Below, piece by piece: positions 17,483 to 24,709 of a DNA stretch of 48,292 nt. The position numbers and the translations under genes are program-made. Within the stretch, counting starts at the first letter, position 1; every line of letters starts with the position of its first letter. The notes under the pieces were generated by a model. That model was not told the origin of the DNA. It ran no database searches and saw nothing but the letters and a program-made list of their open reading frames with translations. Origin of the DNA: Acidimicrobiia bacterium (GTDB lineage Bacteria; Actinomycetota; Acidimicrobiia; Spongiisociales; UBA11373); NCBI GenBank assembly GCA_029263095.1, contig JAJCYA010000038.1:1-48292 (forward strand), written 5' to 3'.

Positions 17483-17624
17483 CACGTTTCCCGTTCGGGC
17501 TGATGGGGTCCTTGCTCGCGAGTCGCCCTGCCCTCTATCCCCTCCTCATCTTGCCGGGAAAGACGGGAAGGCAAAAAGCGAACACGCTGACCATTCAACG
17601 CATTGACGCGAACGGGAGGTGTGA
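17483..17624. repeat. dispersed palindromic repeat, copy A (full hairpin)
   Basis: A long imperfect palindrome. The left arm starts CACGTTTCCCGTTCGGG and includes CCCTCTATCC. The right arm is its approximate reverse complement (gggaaagacgggaaggc, then gcgaacgggaggtgtg). The loop contains CCTCCTCATCTTGCCG, a 16-base core shared with copies B, C and D. Copy A is the only full-length two-arm version in the window. It separates the convergent ECF-partner gene and the SnoaL gene. There is no coding capacity. Confidence 0.75.
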
Positions 17625-17727
17625 CAGCGCGCGAGGGGACTGGGCAGTCATGTCGTGTCAGCTTCCTCTACGAGACGCAACTGCCTGACCACGGCTTCAG
17701 CGCACATCCACTTATCCGTCCAAACCG

Positions 17728-18180
17728 CTACTTGAACACCTCCTCGAGCGGTTTGCCGAGCTCCGTAAACGCGACGACACCGAGCTTCTGGAGGAACGGC
17801 AGGTCGGCGTCGACCTCCCACCCCTCGGCGAGCTGACCGTTCTCGATACGCCAGATGAATACCATCTCAAGTGTCACCTCGTTACCGGTCGGCGGCAACA
17901 CCGCCCCAAAGAGATTCCACTCGCCTGTGTGCGTCCCCGTGGCCTTGACCCGGAGCCACACCCGATCGCCTTCGGCGATGATGTCTTCGATGGATTCGTA
18001 CCAGTCAGGGAATGCCTCAAAGGCCTTTGTGAACAACATCTTGAGGTGCTCGCGACCGCGCTCCTCGAAGATGTGGTCGTGGTAGTCCTCGGCCACCAAC
18101 TCCTCGAAGATGCCCAGCTCCCGGCTGTTGTACGCCTCCATGAACCGGCGAACGATCGCTTTGTTCTCTTCAGACGACAC
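17728..18180 (-). CDS. SnoaL-like polyketide cyclase / ester cyclase family protein
   Basis: The 150-residue protein has the NTF2-like alpha+beta cone of the SnoaL family. It starts with ENKAIVRRFMEAYNSREL, then the DYHDH motif, AFPDWYESIEDIIAEGDRVWLRVKATGTHTGEW, the proline loop LPPTGNEVTLEMVFIWRIENGQLAEGW, and a final helix. Family members act on small hydrophobic ligands or are uncharacterised; no polyketide genes are nearby. The start is GTG at 18180 with gaggtg upstream. It converges with the ECF-partner gene across repeat copy A. Confidence 0.88.
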   Translation of the reverse strand: MSSEENKAIVRRFMEAYNSRELGIFEELVAEDYHDHIFEERGREHLKMLFTKAFEAFPDWYESIEDIIAEGDRVWLRVKATGTHTGEWNLFGAVLPPTGNEVTLEMVFIWRIENGQLAEGWEVDADLPFLQKLGVVAFTELGKPLEEVFK

Positions 18181-18781
18181 TCAAATCACCTCACCATCAC
18201 ATTGGCTACACCGGGTTACCAGTATGCACCCCACTATGAGCGAAATCCCAGCCCGGCGAACAGACCGATCGCCCACTTCCACCGCCGCGACTTGAACCTC
18301 GACTTGCGCTCTCCGTTCGTTCAGAGAGTACGGTCCTCAAGAGGTCTCCGAAGATGCCACCCCAGAACCTCAACCTGGTCTCGAAGAGGATGAAGCTACG
18401 CCTAGCGGGGCGAGCTGGCGAGCGCCATCTCCACTGTGTCAACCCTCAGCCACTTCACGGGCGAATCTCCTTGCGTCTTCCAGGTCGTTGCCAGTGGGAT
18501 GCTCTCGGACAAGGAAGAGGAACCTACCTCTACAGAAGAATCTTCCAGCTACTTCAGCACCTTTTGCCACGACCGCTTCTTCCAGGGCTCCAACTTCGTT
18601 TCCCTTGCCATTGATGCGAGGCACATCAGCCCCTGGTGCGAACACCGCCCCAAGAAAGCGGTCAGAGGTCAGACCACTCCATTCGGTCAGCATGATGTCG
18701 TCGGATGGAGCCCGCGCGTCACGTTTCGCGTTCGCGCAAAACGACGAGTGTTCGCGAACCGCCTTCCCCTCTAGCCCCTCC
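18181..18781. other. 601-bp region without a confident gene
   Basis: Only weak open frames occur here: an 84-residue frame on the minus strand (18439-18693) and overlapping plus-strand frames. None shows a ribosome binding site or a recognisable family, and codon positions look mixed, so it may hold a decayed gene. Its right end is repeat copy B. Confidence 0.4.
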
Positions 18782-18809
18782 TCATCTTGCCGCGGAAGGG
18801 GGGTCGGCG
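18718..18809. repeat. dispersed palindromic repeat, copy B
   Basis: It begins GTCACGTTTCGCGTTCG and continues through TTCGCGAACCGCCTTCCCC, the core CCTCCTCATCTTGCCG (18777-18792) and CGGAAGGGGGGTCGGCG. It overlaps the 3' end of the histidine kinase gene and supplies its stop codon (18782-18784) and last residues. Compared with copy C, the two flanks are exchanged and inverted around the same core. Confidence 0.8.
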
Positions 18810-20149
18810 CCGCCGTTGCCGGTCTGCGTGGTGTTGGATTGGTCGGTTGTGTCTTGTGGTGGTCTGGGTAGCAAGAGTTTGAATTCAGTCCACCCGTCTT
18901 GACGGTTGTAGGTGAGGTTGCCGCCCATCGCTTGGGCCAGATGTCGGGATATCGGCAGGCCTAGTCCTATCGAGCGGGGTGAGTGGCGGGCACTTGAGAG
19001 CGCTACGTATCTGCCGAACGCGGTTTCGATGTGCTCGGGTGGAAGTCCAGACCCGTCGTCTCGCACGACCAGACAAGCCGCGTCTTTGCTGGATTCGGTG
19101 GAGACCAGGATCTGTTTCCCTCCATGCCTGACAGCATTGGTTAGCAAGTTTCGTGCTATCTGGCGAAGGCGACGCGGATCGGCGAGTGCGATGGACTCTT
19201 CAAGGGAGACTGAAAGGTGCTGTGCGTTGGGCGTGGTCTGGCAGTCCAGCGTCGATCGCACAACCTCGGCCAGGTCCACAACTTCCACGAGAACGGAAAG
19301 ACTGTGGTTCTCTAGGCGAGCGGCGATCAAGAGATCCTCGACTAGGTCATTCAGCTCGCTCGCTTGGGCTCCGACCTGGGCGATAATCTCTCTTCGCTCC
19401 CAATCCGCGAACTGATCCCAGCCCACTCCCAGTTCTTGGGCGAACCCCATGATGGCTGTGAGCGGTGTGCGCAGCTCATGCGACACCGAAGCGATGAGCG
19501 CATCCTTGGATTCCATCAGAGCCAAGAGCTCCTTCTCTCGGCCACGCTGTTCTGTGACGTCAAGGACTGCGACAACAACGTGCGAATCGGCTGCAGGGCG
19601 GTCCGGTCCCAATACCCAAATGACTGTGAAGTCGCGTTCGTCTCCGGCGAATGTATGTCCTGTCATGTCAAAGTGGAGCTTTGGCCGGTCCTCTGCCAAG
19701 GCCATGATTTCCTCAATGAACCAGGGGAGAGATTGCTCTGTGACGATTGGGTCCTTTGGGGAGCCGAGCACATCGCCTCGGCTGGGGGCTCCGAGCAGCT
19801 CCACCGCTGCCGGGTTGACGTCAACGATCTCGATCAGGCTCACAGCCTCGCGGATGGCCTCCGGGCTGGACTCAAGGTGCTGCCGAATGTCAGCGACGCC
19901 TGCTGCTCGTTGCCGATCGATCCAACCCCAAACTGCGCTGAAGTCCTCTTCGAAGAGAGCAATGGGGGCACTCTCGAAGACCCGCCGATACCGGTCACCG
20001 GCTTTGGTCGGGTTTTTGTTGCTGGGGTCTGAAGTTGCCATCACGTCCGCTTTCTTGTCTTTCTGCGCGATGGCCGGGGAACCTTTGGACGACGGAGGAT
20101 TCTGGGAAACGGGCACAACAACCGAATCGGCGTGGGGCCCCGGACTCAC
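18782..20149 (-). CDS. soluble PAS-containing sensor histidine kinase (orphan)
   Basis: The 455-residue protein has a PAS-like sensory part (about 50-200, with DVNPAAVELLG and VVVAVLDVTEQ), a dimerisation/phosphoacceptor domain (SHELRTPLTAI, His224), and a HATPase domain with N box NLLTNAVRHGG, G1 DDGSGLPP and G2 SIGLGLPISRHL. No transmembrane segment is seen, so the signal is probably intracellular. No response regulator gene lies nearby. Starts are GTG 20149 or ATG 20041; the first 36 residues look unstructured. The final dozen residues are encoded by repeat copy B. It is divergent from a TetR gene and may be controlled by it. Confidence 0.88.
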   Translation of the reverse strand: MSPGPHADSVVVPVSQNPPSSKGSPAIAQKDKKADVMATSDPSNKNPTKAGDRYRRVFESAPIALFEEDFSAVWGWIDRQRAAGVADIRQHLESSPEAIREAVSLIEIVDVNPAAVELLGAPSRGDVLGSPKDPIVTEQSLPWFIEEIMALAEDRPKLHFDMTGHTFAGDERDFTVIWVLGPDRPAADSHVVVAVLDVTEQRGREKELLALMESKDALIASVSHELRTPLTAIMGFAQELGVGWDQFADWERREIIAQVGAQASELNDLVEDLLIAARLENHSLSVLVEVVDLAEVVRSTLDCQTTPNAQHLSVSLEESIALADPRRLRQIARNLLTNAVRHGGKQILVSTESSKDAACLVVRDDGSGLPPEHIETAFGRYVALSSARHSPRSIGLGLPISRHLAQAMGGNLTYNRQDGWTEFKLLLPRPPQDTTDQSNTTQTGNGGADPPSAAR

Positions 20150-20162
20150 CGCGTCCGGGAGA

Positions 20163-20178
20163 CTAACCAGCCGGTTAG
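20163..20178. promoter_or_regulatory. candidate TetR operator 1
   Basis: CTAACCAGCCGGTTAG is an inverted repeat (CTAACC/GGTTAG, seven matching bases if the flanking A and T are counted) with a 4-base centre. It lies just upstream of the kinase GTG. The half-site is identical to that of the palindrome at 20232 in the same divergent region. Control by the adjacent TetR protein is inferred. Confidence 0.65.
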
Positions 20179-20231
20179 TTAATGCAAACCATCTTGTGCA
20201 TAAAGAATATGGGTAGAGCGGGGTACACTAT

Positions 20232-20243
20232 CTAACCGGTTAG
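20232..20243. promoter_or_regulatory. candidate TetR operator 2
   Basis: CTAACCGGTTAG is a perfect 12-base palindrome, placed directly after a possible -10 (TACACT, 20224-20229) and 14 bases before the TetR start. Binding here would block transcription of the regulator, as in autoregulated TetR systems. Palindromes of this sequence type are common operators of TetR proteins. Confidence 0.75.
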
Positions 20244-20257
20244 TAAGTGAAGGGCGC

Positions 20258-20869
20258 GTGAACGAGCAAATCACCACCGACCCGAGCAACAGACTGACCA
20301 ACGCCGCGGCTGATCTCTTCCACGCTCGCAGCTACGGCAGCGTCGGCATCCAAGACGTGTGCGATGCTGCTTCCGTTAGACGCGGCAGCTTCTACTACTA
20401 CTTCCAGTCCAAGGATGAACTGGGAATCGCAGCCCTGGAACGGTCCACAGATCGGGTCATCGATGCGGTGCACAGCCGTGCGTTTTCCGGCAACGAGCCG
20501 TCTCCAACCCAGTTGTCACAGTTCGTTGACCTTCTCCAGCGTTACTACGCCGATCGCAGCGATCACTTCGGCGTGCAGGTTGGATGTCCGATCGCCAAAA
20601 TCGCCGAGGAGTTATCCACAATCTCTACTGACCTCCGCGAGAAGGCCGATCAGCAGTTCGGGCGAATCCGCTCGTACTACGAGGCCTTCGTCCGTCATGC
20701 CATGGAGCGTGGCGAGGCACCTCCGGGCGATGCGGCAACGGTGGCCCGACGTTTTCTCGCTCTCGTCCAGGGAGCCCTGCTTCAGGCAAAGGTCGCCGGA
20801 GACGGTGCGGTCCTCGCAGATTTGGCGGGTTCGCTCGGCCTGATCACCGGGTTACACACCGATCCGTAA
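20258..20869 (+). CDS. TetR/AcrR-family transcriptional regulator
   Basis: The 203-residue protein has the N-terminal TetR helix-turn-helix: LTNAAADLFHARSYGSVGIQDVCDAASVRRGSF, split here as helices of about 12-30 and 33-48, followed by the diagnostic FYYYFQSKDELGIAAL. The C-terminal part (about 60-200) is an all-helical ligand-binding domain with a single cysteine (GVQVGCPIAK). Proteins of this type repress divergent genes until a small molecule binds. The start is GTG at 20258, with gaaggg upstream. Two matching palindromes in the divergent promoter region point to control of itself and the kinase. Confidence 0.93.
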   Translation: MNEQITTDPSNRLTNAAADLFHARSYGSVGIQDVCDAASVRRGSFYYYFQSKDELGIAALERSTDRVIDAVHSRAFSGNEPSPTQLSQFVDLLQRYYADRSDHFGVQVGCPIAKIAEELSTISTDLREKADQQFGRIRSYYEAFVRHAMERGEAPPGDAATVARRFLALVQGALLQAKVAGDGAVLADLAGSLGLITGLHTDP

Positions 20870-20938
20870 ACGAGCGAGGCCCGCTGACGGCCGTCTTCGG
20901 GGGTCAGGGTGCCGCCTCGATTAGCATCCCGAAGGTAT

Positions 20939-21367
20939 ATGGCGCGTAGGAAGCGGACTGACCGCAAGACAGAAGAGGTACGTCTTCGAGAGTTCCTGCG
21001 ACGAATCGCAAAGGCTGGCAATGCTTTGGATGCTGAAGCCGCCGCGGCCCTGTTCAGTGAGGATGTCTTGGTCGATGACTTTTCCTTAAACAGGCCGTCG
21101 CGGGGGCGGAAGGTCATTAGGGAGTTGTTCGGCGGTGTGTTCGGCGTGATGTCGTGGATGAACTTTGACGCTGTCGGAGCCCCACTGTTCAGCAGTGACC
21201 CGCCTGTGGCTGCGTGCCGCTGGCGGGTCACCGGGGAGACAAAGCAGGGTTTCCCAGTCGATTTTGAGAGCATCGATATCTATCGTCTCTCGCTCACCGA
21301 TGGCCTCATTTCTGAATACACGGTCATCGTTCGTGATCCAGACTGGCTCGGTCGCATCACTCCTTGA
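20939..21367 (+). CDS. SnoaL/NTF2-like protein
   Basis: The 142-residue protein shows an NTF2-like pattern: a helical start (VRLREFLRRIAKAGNALDAEAAAALFSEDVLVDD is typical, here about 15-48), a glycine/arginine linker RPSRGRKVIRELF, then strands ACRWRVTGET, DFESIDIYRLSLTDGLISEYTVIV. Such proteins bind small ligands or are catalytic, and no substrate can be read off. ATG 20939 has gaagg upstream; a GTG 30 bases earlier is possible. It follows the TetR gene by 69 bp and could be cotranscribed with it. Confidence 0.75.
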   Translation: MARRKRTDRKTEEVRLREFLRRIAKAGNALDAEAAAALFSEDVLVDDFSLNRPSRGRKVIRELFGGVFGVMSWMNFDAVGAPLFSSDPPVAACRWRVTGETKQGFPVDFESIDIYRLSLTDGLISEYTVIVRDPDWLGRITP

Positions 21368-21368
21368 G

Positions 21369-21461
21369 CGCCGACCCCCCTTCCGCCTCCTCATCTTGCC
21401 GGGATAGAGGGGAAGGCGATTCGCGAACAAGGTGCGCATTAGCCCGAACGCGAAACGTGAC
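21369..21461. repeat. dispersed palindromic repeat, copy C (flanks inverted)
   Basis: It reads CGCCGACCCCCCTTCCG, the core CCTCCTCATCTTGCCG (21386-21401), then GGGATAGAGGGGAAGGCG and TTCGCGAACAAGG, ending CGAACGCGAAACGTGAC. The flanks are the reverse complement of those of copy B while the core keeps its strand. It begins one base after the stop of the NTF2-like gene. Confidence 0.8.
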
Positions 21462-21586
21462 AATGGCCACGAATCTCGTTCCCGACCGGGGTGCTGAGGG
21501 TCCGATGACCTCCCCATGGCCTCGTTGCGGCTCGCACAGGGACGCGAGTCAGCCATCATGAGTCCGATCGCGAGGAACGAGAGCGT

Positions 21587-21916
21587 GTGGTGAATCGAGG
21601 AGATCATTTACGGCCGATCGAAAGGCGCATTCTCCAAATGCGTGACAGTGGGCTCGGCAGCCGAGAGATCGCCCAGCGGGTTCGACGCAGTGCCAAGCAC
21701 GTCGAGCGGATGATCGAGTGGACCGAGATCCCCCGGAGCAGGCGACCCTCGAGATTCGCTCAGGCGCTCGAGTCGCGGGTGCTCGCCCTGCGGGATCAGG
21801 GGCTGGACCATGACGAGATCGCCAGCAAGTTCGGTCGCAGCGCCCGCAACATTCGCCAGGTCGAAGCGCTCGCCTACTACCGACGTGCCGTCGCTCTGCT
21901 GCGCCCGTCGGACTGA
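21587..21916 (+). CDS. small protein with two tandem helix-turn-helix motifs
   Basis: The 109-residue protein consists of two similar halves. ILQMRDSGLGSREIAQRVRR (then SAKHVERMIEW) is followed by VLALRDQGLDHDEIASKFGR (then SARNIRQVEALA). Each half looks like a sigma region 4 / LuxR-type helix-turn-helix, so it may bind DNA as a monomer with two recognition helices. The gene starts at GTG 21587 (GTG GTG) and ends 39 bp before a ferredoxin gene in the same direction, so it may form an operon with it. A redox-linked regulator is possible but unproven. Confidence 0.7.
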   Translation: MVNRGDHLRPIERRILQMRDSGLGSREIAQRVRRSAKHVERMIEWTEIPRSRRPSRFAQALESRVLALRDQGLDHDEIASKFGRSARNIRQVEALAYYRRAVALLRPSD

Positions 21917-21955
21917 CGGAACCCTTCCAAAGCAACCACGAGGAGCTCTGCAGTC

Positions 21956-22279
21956 ATGTCCGATGCCACCCAGTACATGGTATGGATCGATCAGGATCTC
22001 TGCACGGGCGACGGGATCTGTGAAGAGATCGCGCCCGATGTCTTCGTTGCCCGCGACGACGGCCTGTGGGTCGTCAAAGAGGAAGCCAGCCACTTCGACA
22101 CGACAACCGTCTTTGACGGCGCCGAGGGAGACGGACACGGCCCCGAGGGCTCGAGAGGCGTCGCCCGGATCCCCAGCAGCCTCATCGAGGACACCATCGA
22201 GGCGGCCGAGGAATGCCCAGGCGAGTGCATCATGATCGAGCCCTACAACGCCGATGACGTTGCCAACCGCGGAGCGTAA
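21956..22279 (+). CDS. ferredoxin, [3Fe-4S]-type pattern
   Basis: The 107-residue protein matches the small ferredoxins that often serve cytochromes P450. WIDQDLCTGDGICEEIAPDVF carries Cys16 and Cys22 with a gap at the usual middle cysteine, and ECPGECIMIE carries Cys87 and Cys91. The pattern C-x5-C...C-P fits a 3Fe-4S cluster, while Cys91 is an extra residue. About 30 residues (about 45-75, FDTTTVFDGAEGDGHGPEGS) are inserted compared with typical members. gagga upstream supports the ATG. No P450 or reductase gene is adjacent except the Ndh-type enzyme on the other strand. Confidence 0.88.
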   Translation: MSDATQYMVWIDQDLCTGDGICEEIAPDVFVARDDGLWVVKEEASHFDTTTVFDGAEGDGHGPEGSRGVARIPSSLIEDTIEAAEECPGECIMIEPYNADDVANRGA

Positions 22280-22345
22280 GTGAGGTCGGCGTTGGAGTCG
22301 AGAAGTCAGGCGACTGCAGTGCGATCGGACCTAGGACCTCGTGGG

Positions 22346-23593
22346 CTACTCCTCGCTTTCCTGGAACAGGATGAGCCGGGCGCTGCGTCCGTACGTGAGG
22401 TAGGCCTTCGTCCATTCGAAGAGAACGACAAACCGGTTGCGGAATCCGATGAGAAAGACGATGTGGACGAGGAGCCATGCTGCCCATGCTGGGAATCCCG
22501 ACAGCCTTAGTCCCTTGATAGATGCGATCGCACTGCTGCGGCCGAGCGTGGCCATGGAGCCCTTGTCGATGTAGTGGAATGGCTCGGGCGGTTGCCCGGA
22601 GATGGCCCGTTCGATGGTGCGTGAGGCGTGGCGGCCCATCTGCATTGCGGCGGGGGCCACACCCGGCACAGGTGCTCCATGATGTGTAGCGGCCGCCAAG
22701 TCGCCGACAACCGACGCCTCGGGATGGCCGGGAAGCGTGAGGTCGGGTTCCACTAGGACGCGGCCGGCCGAGTCCAGCGGTGCGCCGAGGGATGCTCCCA
22801 GGGGCGAGGCGGCTACCCCGGCCGCCCACAGTACGGTGGCGGCCTCGAGGCGGCCGGCGGATGTATCCACGCCTCGTCCGTCGATGCCGGTGACGATCTC
22901 TCCGGTCCGCACCTCGACGCCAAGGCGTTCGAGTTGCCGCTGCGCCTTGGTTGACAGGCTCTCGGGATAGGTGGAGAGCACTCGGTCGCCGGCTTCGATC
23001 AGAACGATGTGGGCGTCGCGGGGGCTGATCCTGCGGAAGTCCGCTACGAGGGCATGCCGGGCAAGCTCGGCGATTGCCCCGGCTAGTTCAGCCCCGGTAG
23101 GGCCAGCGCCGAGGACGACGAAGGTGAGGAAGTGCACCCGCTCGGTAGGGTCGTCGGCCAGTTCGGCCCGCTCAAACGCCACCAGAATCCGACGCCTGAT
23201 CTCCAACGCGTCCTCGATGGTGTTAAGGCCCGGGGCGTATTCGGCCCAGTCGTCGTGGCCGAAGTAGGAGTGAGCGGCTCCCGTGGCGACAATGAGATAG
23301 TCGTAGTCGAGGATGTCCCCCGATGCCAGGTGCACCAAACGGCCGTCCGTGTCGATGCGAGTGACGTTGCCGAGCAGCACGGTGGCGTTGGACTGACGCC
23401 GCAGGATCCTTCTGATCGGCTCGCCGATGTCAATGGCGCTTAGGCCAGCGGTAGCAACTTGGTACAGCAGCGGTTGGAAGACGTGGTGGTTGGTTCGGTC
23501 GACGATGGTCACCCGGACCGGTGCCTTCCGGAGCGCTTTAGCCGCGTACAGGCCGCCGAACCCGCCGCCGACGATCACGACCTGTGAGCGCAT
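22346..23593 (-). CDS. ndh: type II NADH dehydrogenase (NDH-2) family
   Basis: The 415-residue flavoprotein has the N-terminal FAD-binding GGGFGGLYAAKAL (residues of about 8-20), the second Rossmann motif VVLGAGPTGAELAGAIAELA (about 168) for NADH, and the third FAD contact SVVGDLAAATHH followed by the quinone-site-like PGVAPAAMQMGRH. The C-terminus (AWAAWLLVHIVFLIGFRNR) is hydrophobic and amphipathic, as expected for monotopic membrane attachment. It would oxidise NADH and reduce quinone without pumping protons. The assignment to NDH-2 rather than a related carotenoid- or sulfide-type reductase rests on these motifs. Confidence 0.92.
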   Translation of the reverse strand: MRSQVVIVGGGFGGLYAAKALRKAPVRVTIVDRTNHHVFQPLLYQVATAGLSAIDIGEPIRRILRRQSNATVLLGNVTRIDTDGRLVHLASGDILDYDYLIVATGAAHSYFGHDDWAEYAPGLNTIEDALEIRRRILVAFERAELADDPTERVHFLTFVVLGAGPTGAELAGAIAELARHALVADFRRISPRDAHIVLIEAGDRVLSTYPESLSTKAQRQLERLGVEVRTGEIVTGIDGRGVDTSAGRLEAATVLWAAGVAASPLGASLGAPLDSAGRVLVEPDLTLPGHPEASVVGDLAAATHHGAPVPGVAPAAMQMGRHASRTIERAISGQPPEPFHYIDKGSMATLGRSSAIASIKGLRLSGFPAWAAWLLVHIVFLIGFRNRFVVLFEWTKAYLTYGRSARLILFQESEE

Positions 23594-23741
23594 GGCGCGA
23601 ATCTACCGCTGGTTCTGCCCTTGACCGACGGAATGCCTTACCTGCTGGGGAAGGAGGTCCGAGAATCCTGTCGTTCCGGGATTTCGCGCATCGAGAGACC
23701 CTCGCACATCTCAAATCTAGGGGTGAAGGGCAGAAGGAGAC

Positions 23742-23825
23742 ATGTCAGCCGCAAATGAGGTGCGAGACCTCGTAGAGGCGCTTCTCGAGCGGCAGCAATT
23801 GCAATTCCGAAGCTTCATGTCCTAG
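23742..23825 (+). CDS. possible 27-residue peptide or truncated gene start
   Basis: An ATG with a strong ribosome binding site (agaaggaga, 23732-23740) opens a 27-residue frame beginning MSAANEVRDLVEALLERQQL and ending at TAG. It is helical in character. It may be a small protein or the 5' end of a gene cut off by later events; repeat copy D begins 39 bp after the stop. Confidence 0.3.
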   Translation: MSAANEVRDLVEALLERQQLQFRSFMS

Positions 23826-23863
23826 CGGGCGCTTGGCGTCTCTGATAAGCCGTAGTGCTCGTT

Positions 23864-23939
23864 GTCACGTTTCCGGTTCGGGCTAATGCGTTGCTTGTTC
23901 GCGAATCGCCTTCCCCTCTATCCCCTCCTCATCTTGCCC
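23864..23939 (+). repeat. dispersed palindromic repeat, copy D (half element)
   Basis: GTCACGTTTCCGGTTCGGG, TTCGCGAATCGCCTTCCCC, then CTATCCCCTCCTCATCTTGCC match the left arm and core of copies A and B. The right arm is missing. It ends inside the presumed rplY promoter. Confidence 0.75.
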
Positions 23940-23963
23940 AAGACAACGCAACAGTGCGATAAT
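23934..23963 (+). promoter_or_regulatory. candidate rplY promoter
   Basis: TTGCCC (23934-23939) and GATAAT (23958-23963) are spaced by 18 bases, a good sigma-70-type match, 36 bases before the rplY start. The -35 hexamer lies in the conserved core of repeat copy D. Confidence 0.5.
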
Positions 23964-23998
23964 CCTCGCTCCGCATCAATTCTTCTGAGGAGTTCCCC

Positions 23999-24709
23999 AT
24001 GGATCAGGTGAGCCTGCGCGCTGAGCGCCGCGAAGGGTCGGGTACCCGGCCCAGCCGTCGGCTGCGTGCCGAGGGCGGAGTCCCCGGCGTGCTGTACGGC
24101 CGCGGTCTCGACAGCACCCCTCTCACGGTGGACCGCCGCGAGCTGTACTCCGCGCTCCACACCGAGGCCGGAACGAACGCTCTCATCAACCTCGAGGTCG
24201 GAAGCGACAAGTTCCTCACCGTCGCTCGCGAGTTGCAGCGCCATCCGGTGCGGGGCGAGATCATCCACCTCGACTTCATCAGTATTGCTCTCGACGAGAA
24301 GATCAACGCCGAGGTTGGAATCGAATACTTGGGCGAGCCCGAAGGCGCCAAGGAGGGCGGAATCCTCGAGACCCTCCGCACCTCGGTGATGCTGTTGGCC
24401 TTGCCGACTGAGATCCCGTCATCGATCCCGCTGGACATCTCGGCGCTGGAGGTGGGCATGACGCTCACAGCCGCCGATCTTCCGGTCATCGAAGGGGTCG
24501 AATACCTCGAGGACGAAGTGACGCCGCTCGTCAACGTGATCATCCCGAGGATCCTCGAAGTCGAGGAGCCGGAAGTCGAACTCGACGAGGACGGCATGCC
24601 GATCGTGCCCGTCGAACTCGACGAGGACGGTATGCCGATCGAGCCTGTCGAAGGCGAAGGGGATGCCGAAGCCGGCGATACCGGAGAGTCCAGCGAGGGT
24701 CAGGGCTGA
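23999..24709 (+). CDS. rplY: 50S ribosomal protein L25 (Ctc/TL5 form)
   Basis: The 236-residue protein is the long, two-domain form of L25, which binds 5S rRNA in the large subunit. The N-terminal domain (about 1-90) has LRAERREGSGTRPSRRLRAEG, the GVLYGRG loop and the ELQRHPVRGEIIHLDF segment. The C-terminal TL5/Ctc domain (about 95-185) has LGEPEGAKEGGILETLR and SIPLDISALEVGMTLTAADL. The acidic tail holds two copies of VELDEDGMPIxP. gaggag (23987-23992) precedes the ATG. The gene precedes pth, a common bacterial arrangement, and its stop overlaps the probable pth start. Confidence 0.97.
   Translation: MDQVSLRAERREGSGTRPSRRLRAEGGVPGVLYGRGLDSTPLTVDRRELYSALHTEAGTNALINLEVGSDKFLTVARELQRHPVRGEIIHLDFISIALDEKINAEVGIEYLGEPEGAKEGGILETLRTSVMLLALPTEIPSSIPLDISALEVGMTLTAADLPVIEGVEYLEDEVTPLVNVIIPRILEVEEPEVELDEDGMPIVPVELDEDGMPIEPVEGEGDAEAGDTGESSEGQG
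24575..24646 (+). repeat. tandem 36-bp repeat in the rplY tail
   Basis: Two units with period 36 start at 24575 and 24611 (gtcgaactcgacgaggacgg). They encode VELDEDGMPIVP and VELDEDGMPIEP. The acidic repeat extends the tail beyond the usual L25 domain. Confidence 0.8.

Larger units (their letters stand above)
23594..23998. other. 405-bp intergenic region before rplY
   Basis: It contains a tiny open frame with a strong ribosome binding site, half of the dispersed repeat (copy D) and a candidate promoter for rplY. No larger gene is seen on either strand. Confidence 0.5.

Noticed and set aside
18439-18693. 84-residue minus-strand gene
   Set aside because: No ribosome binding site, no family, and competing plus-strand frames; listed only as an unclear region.
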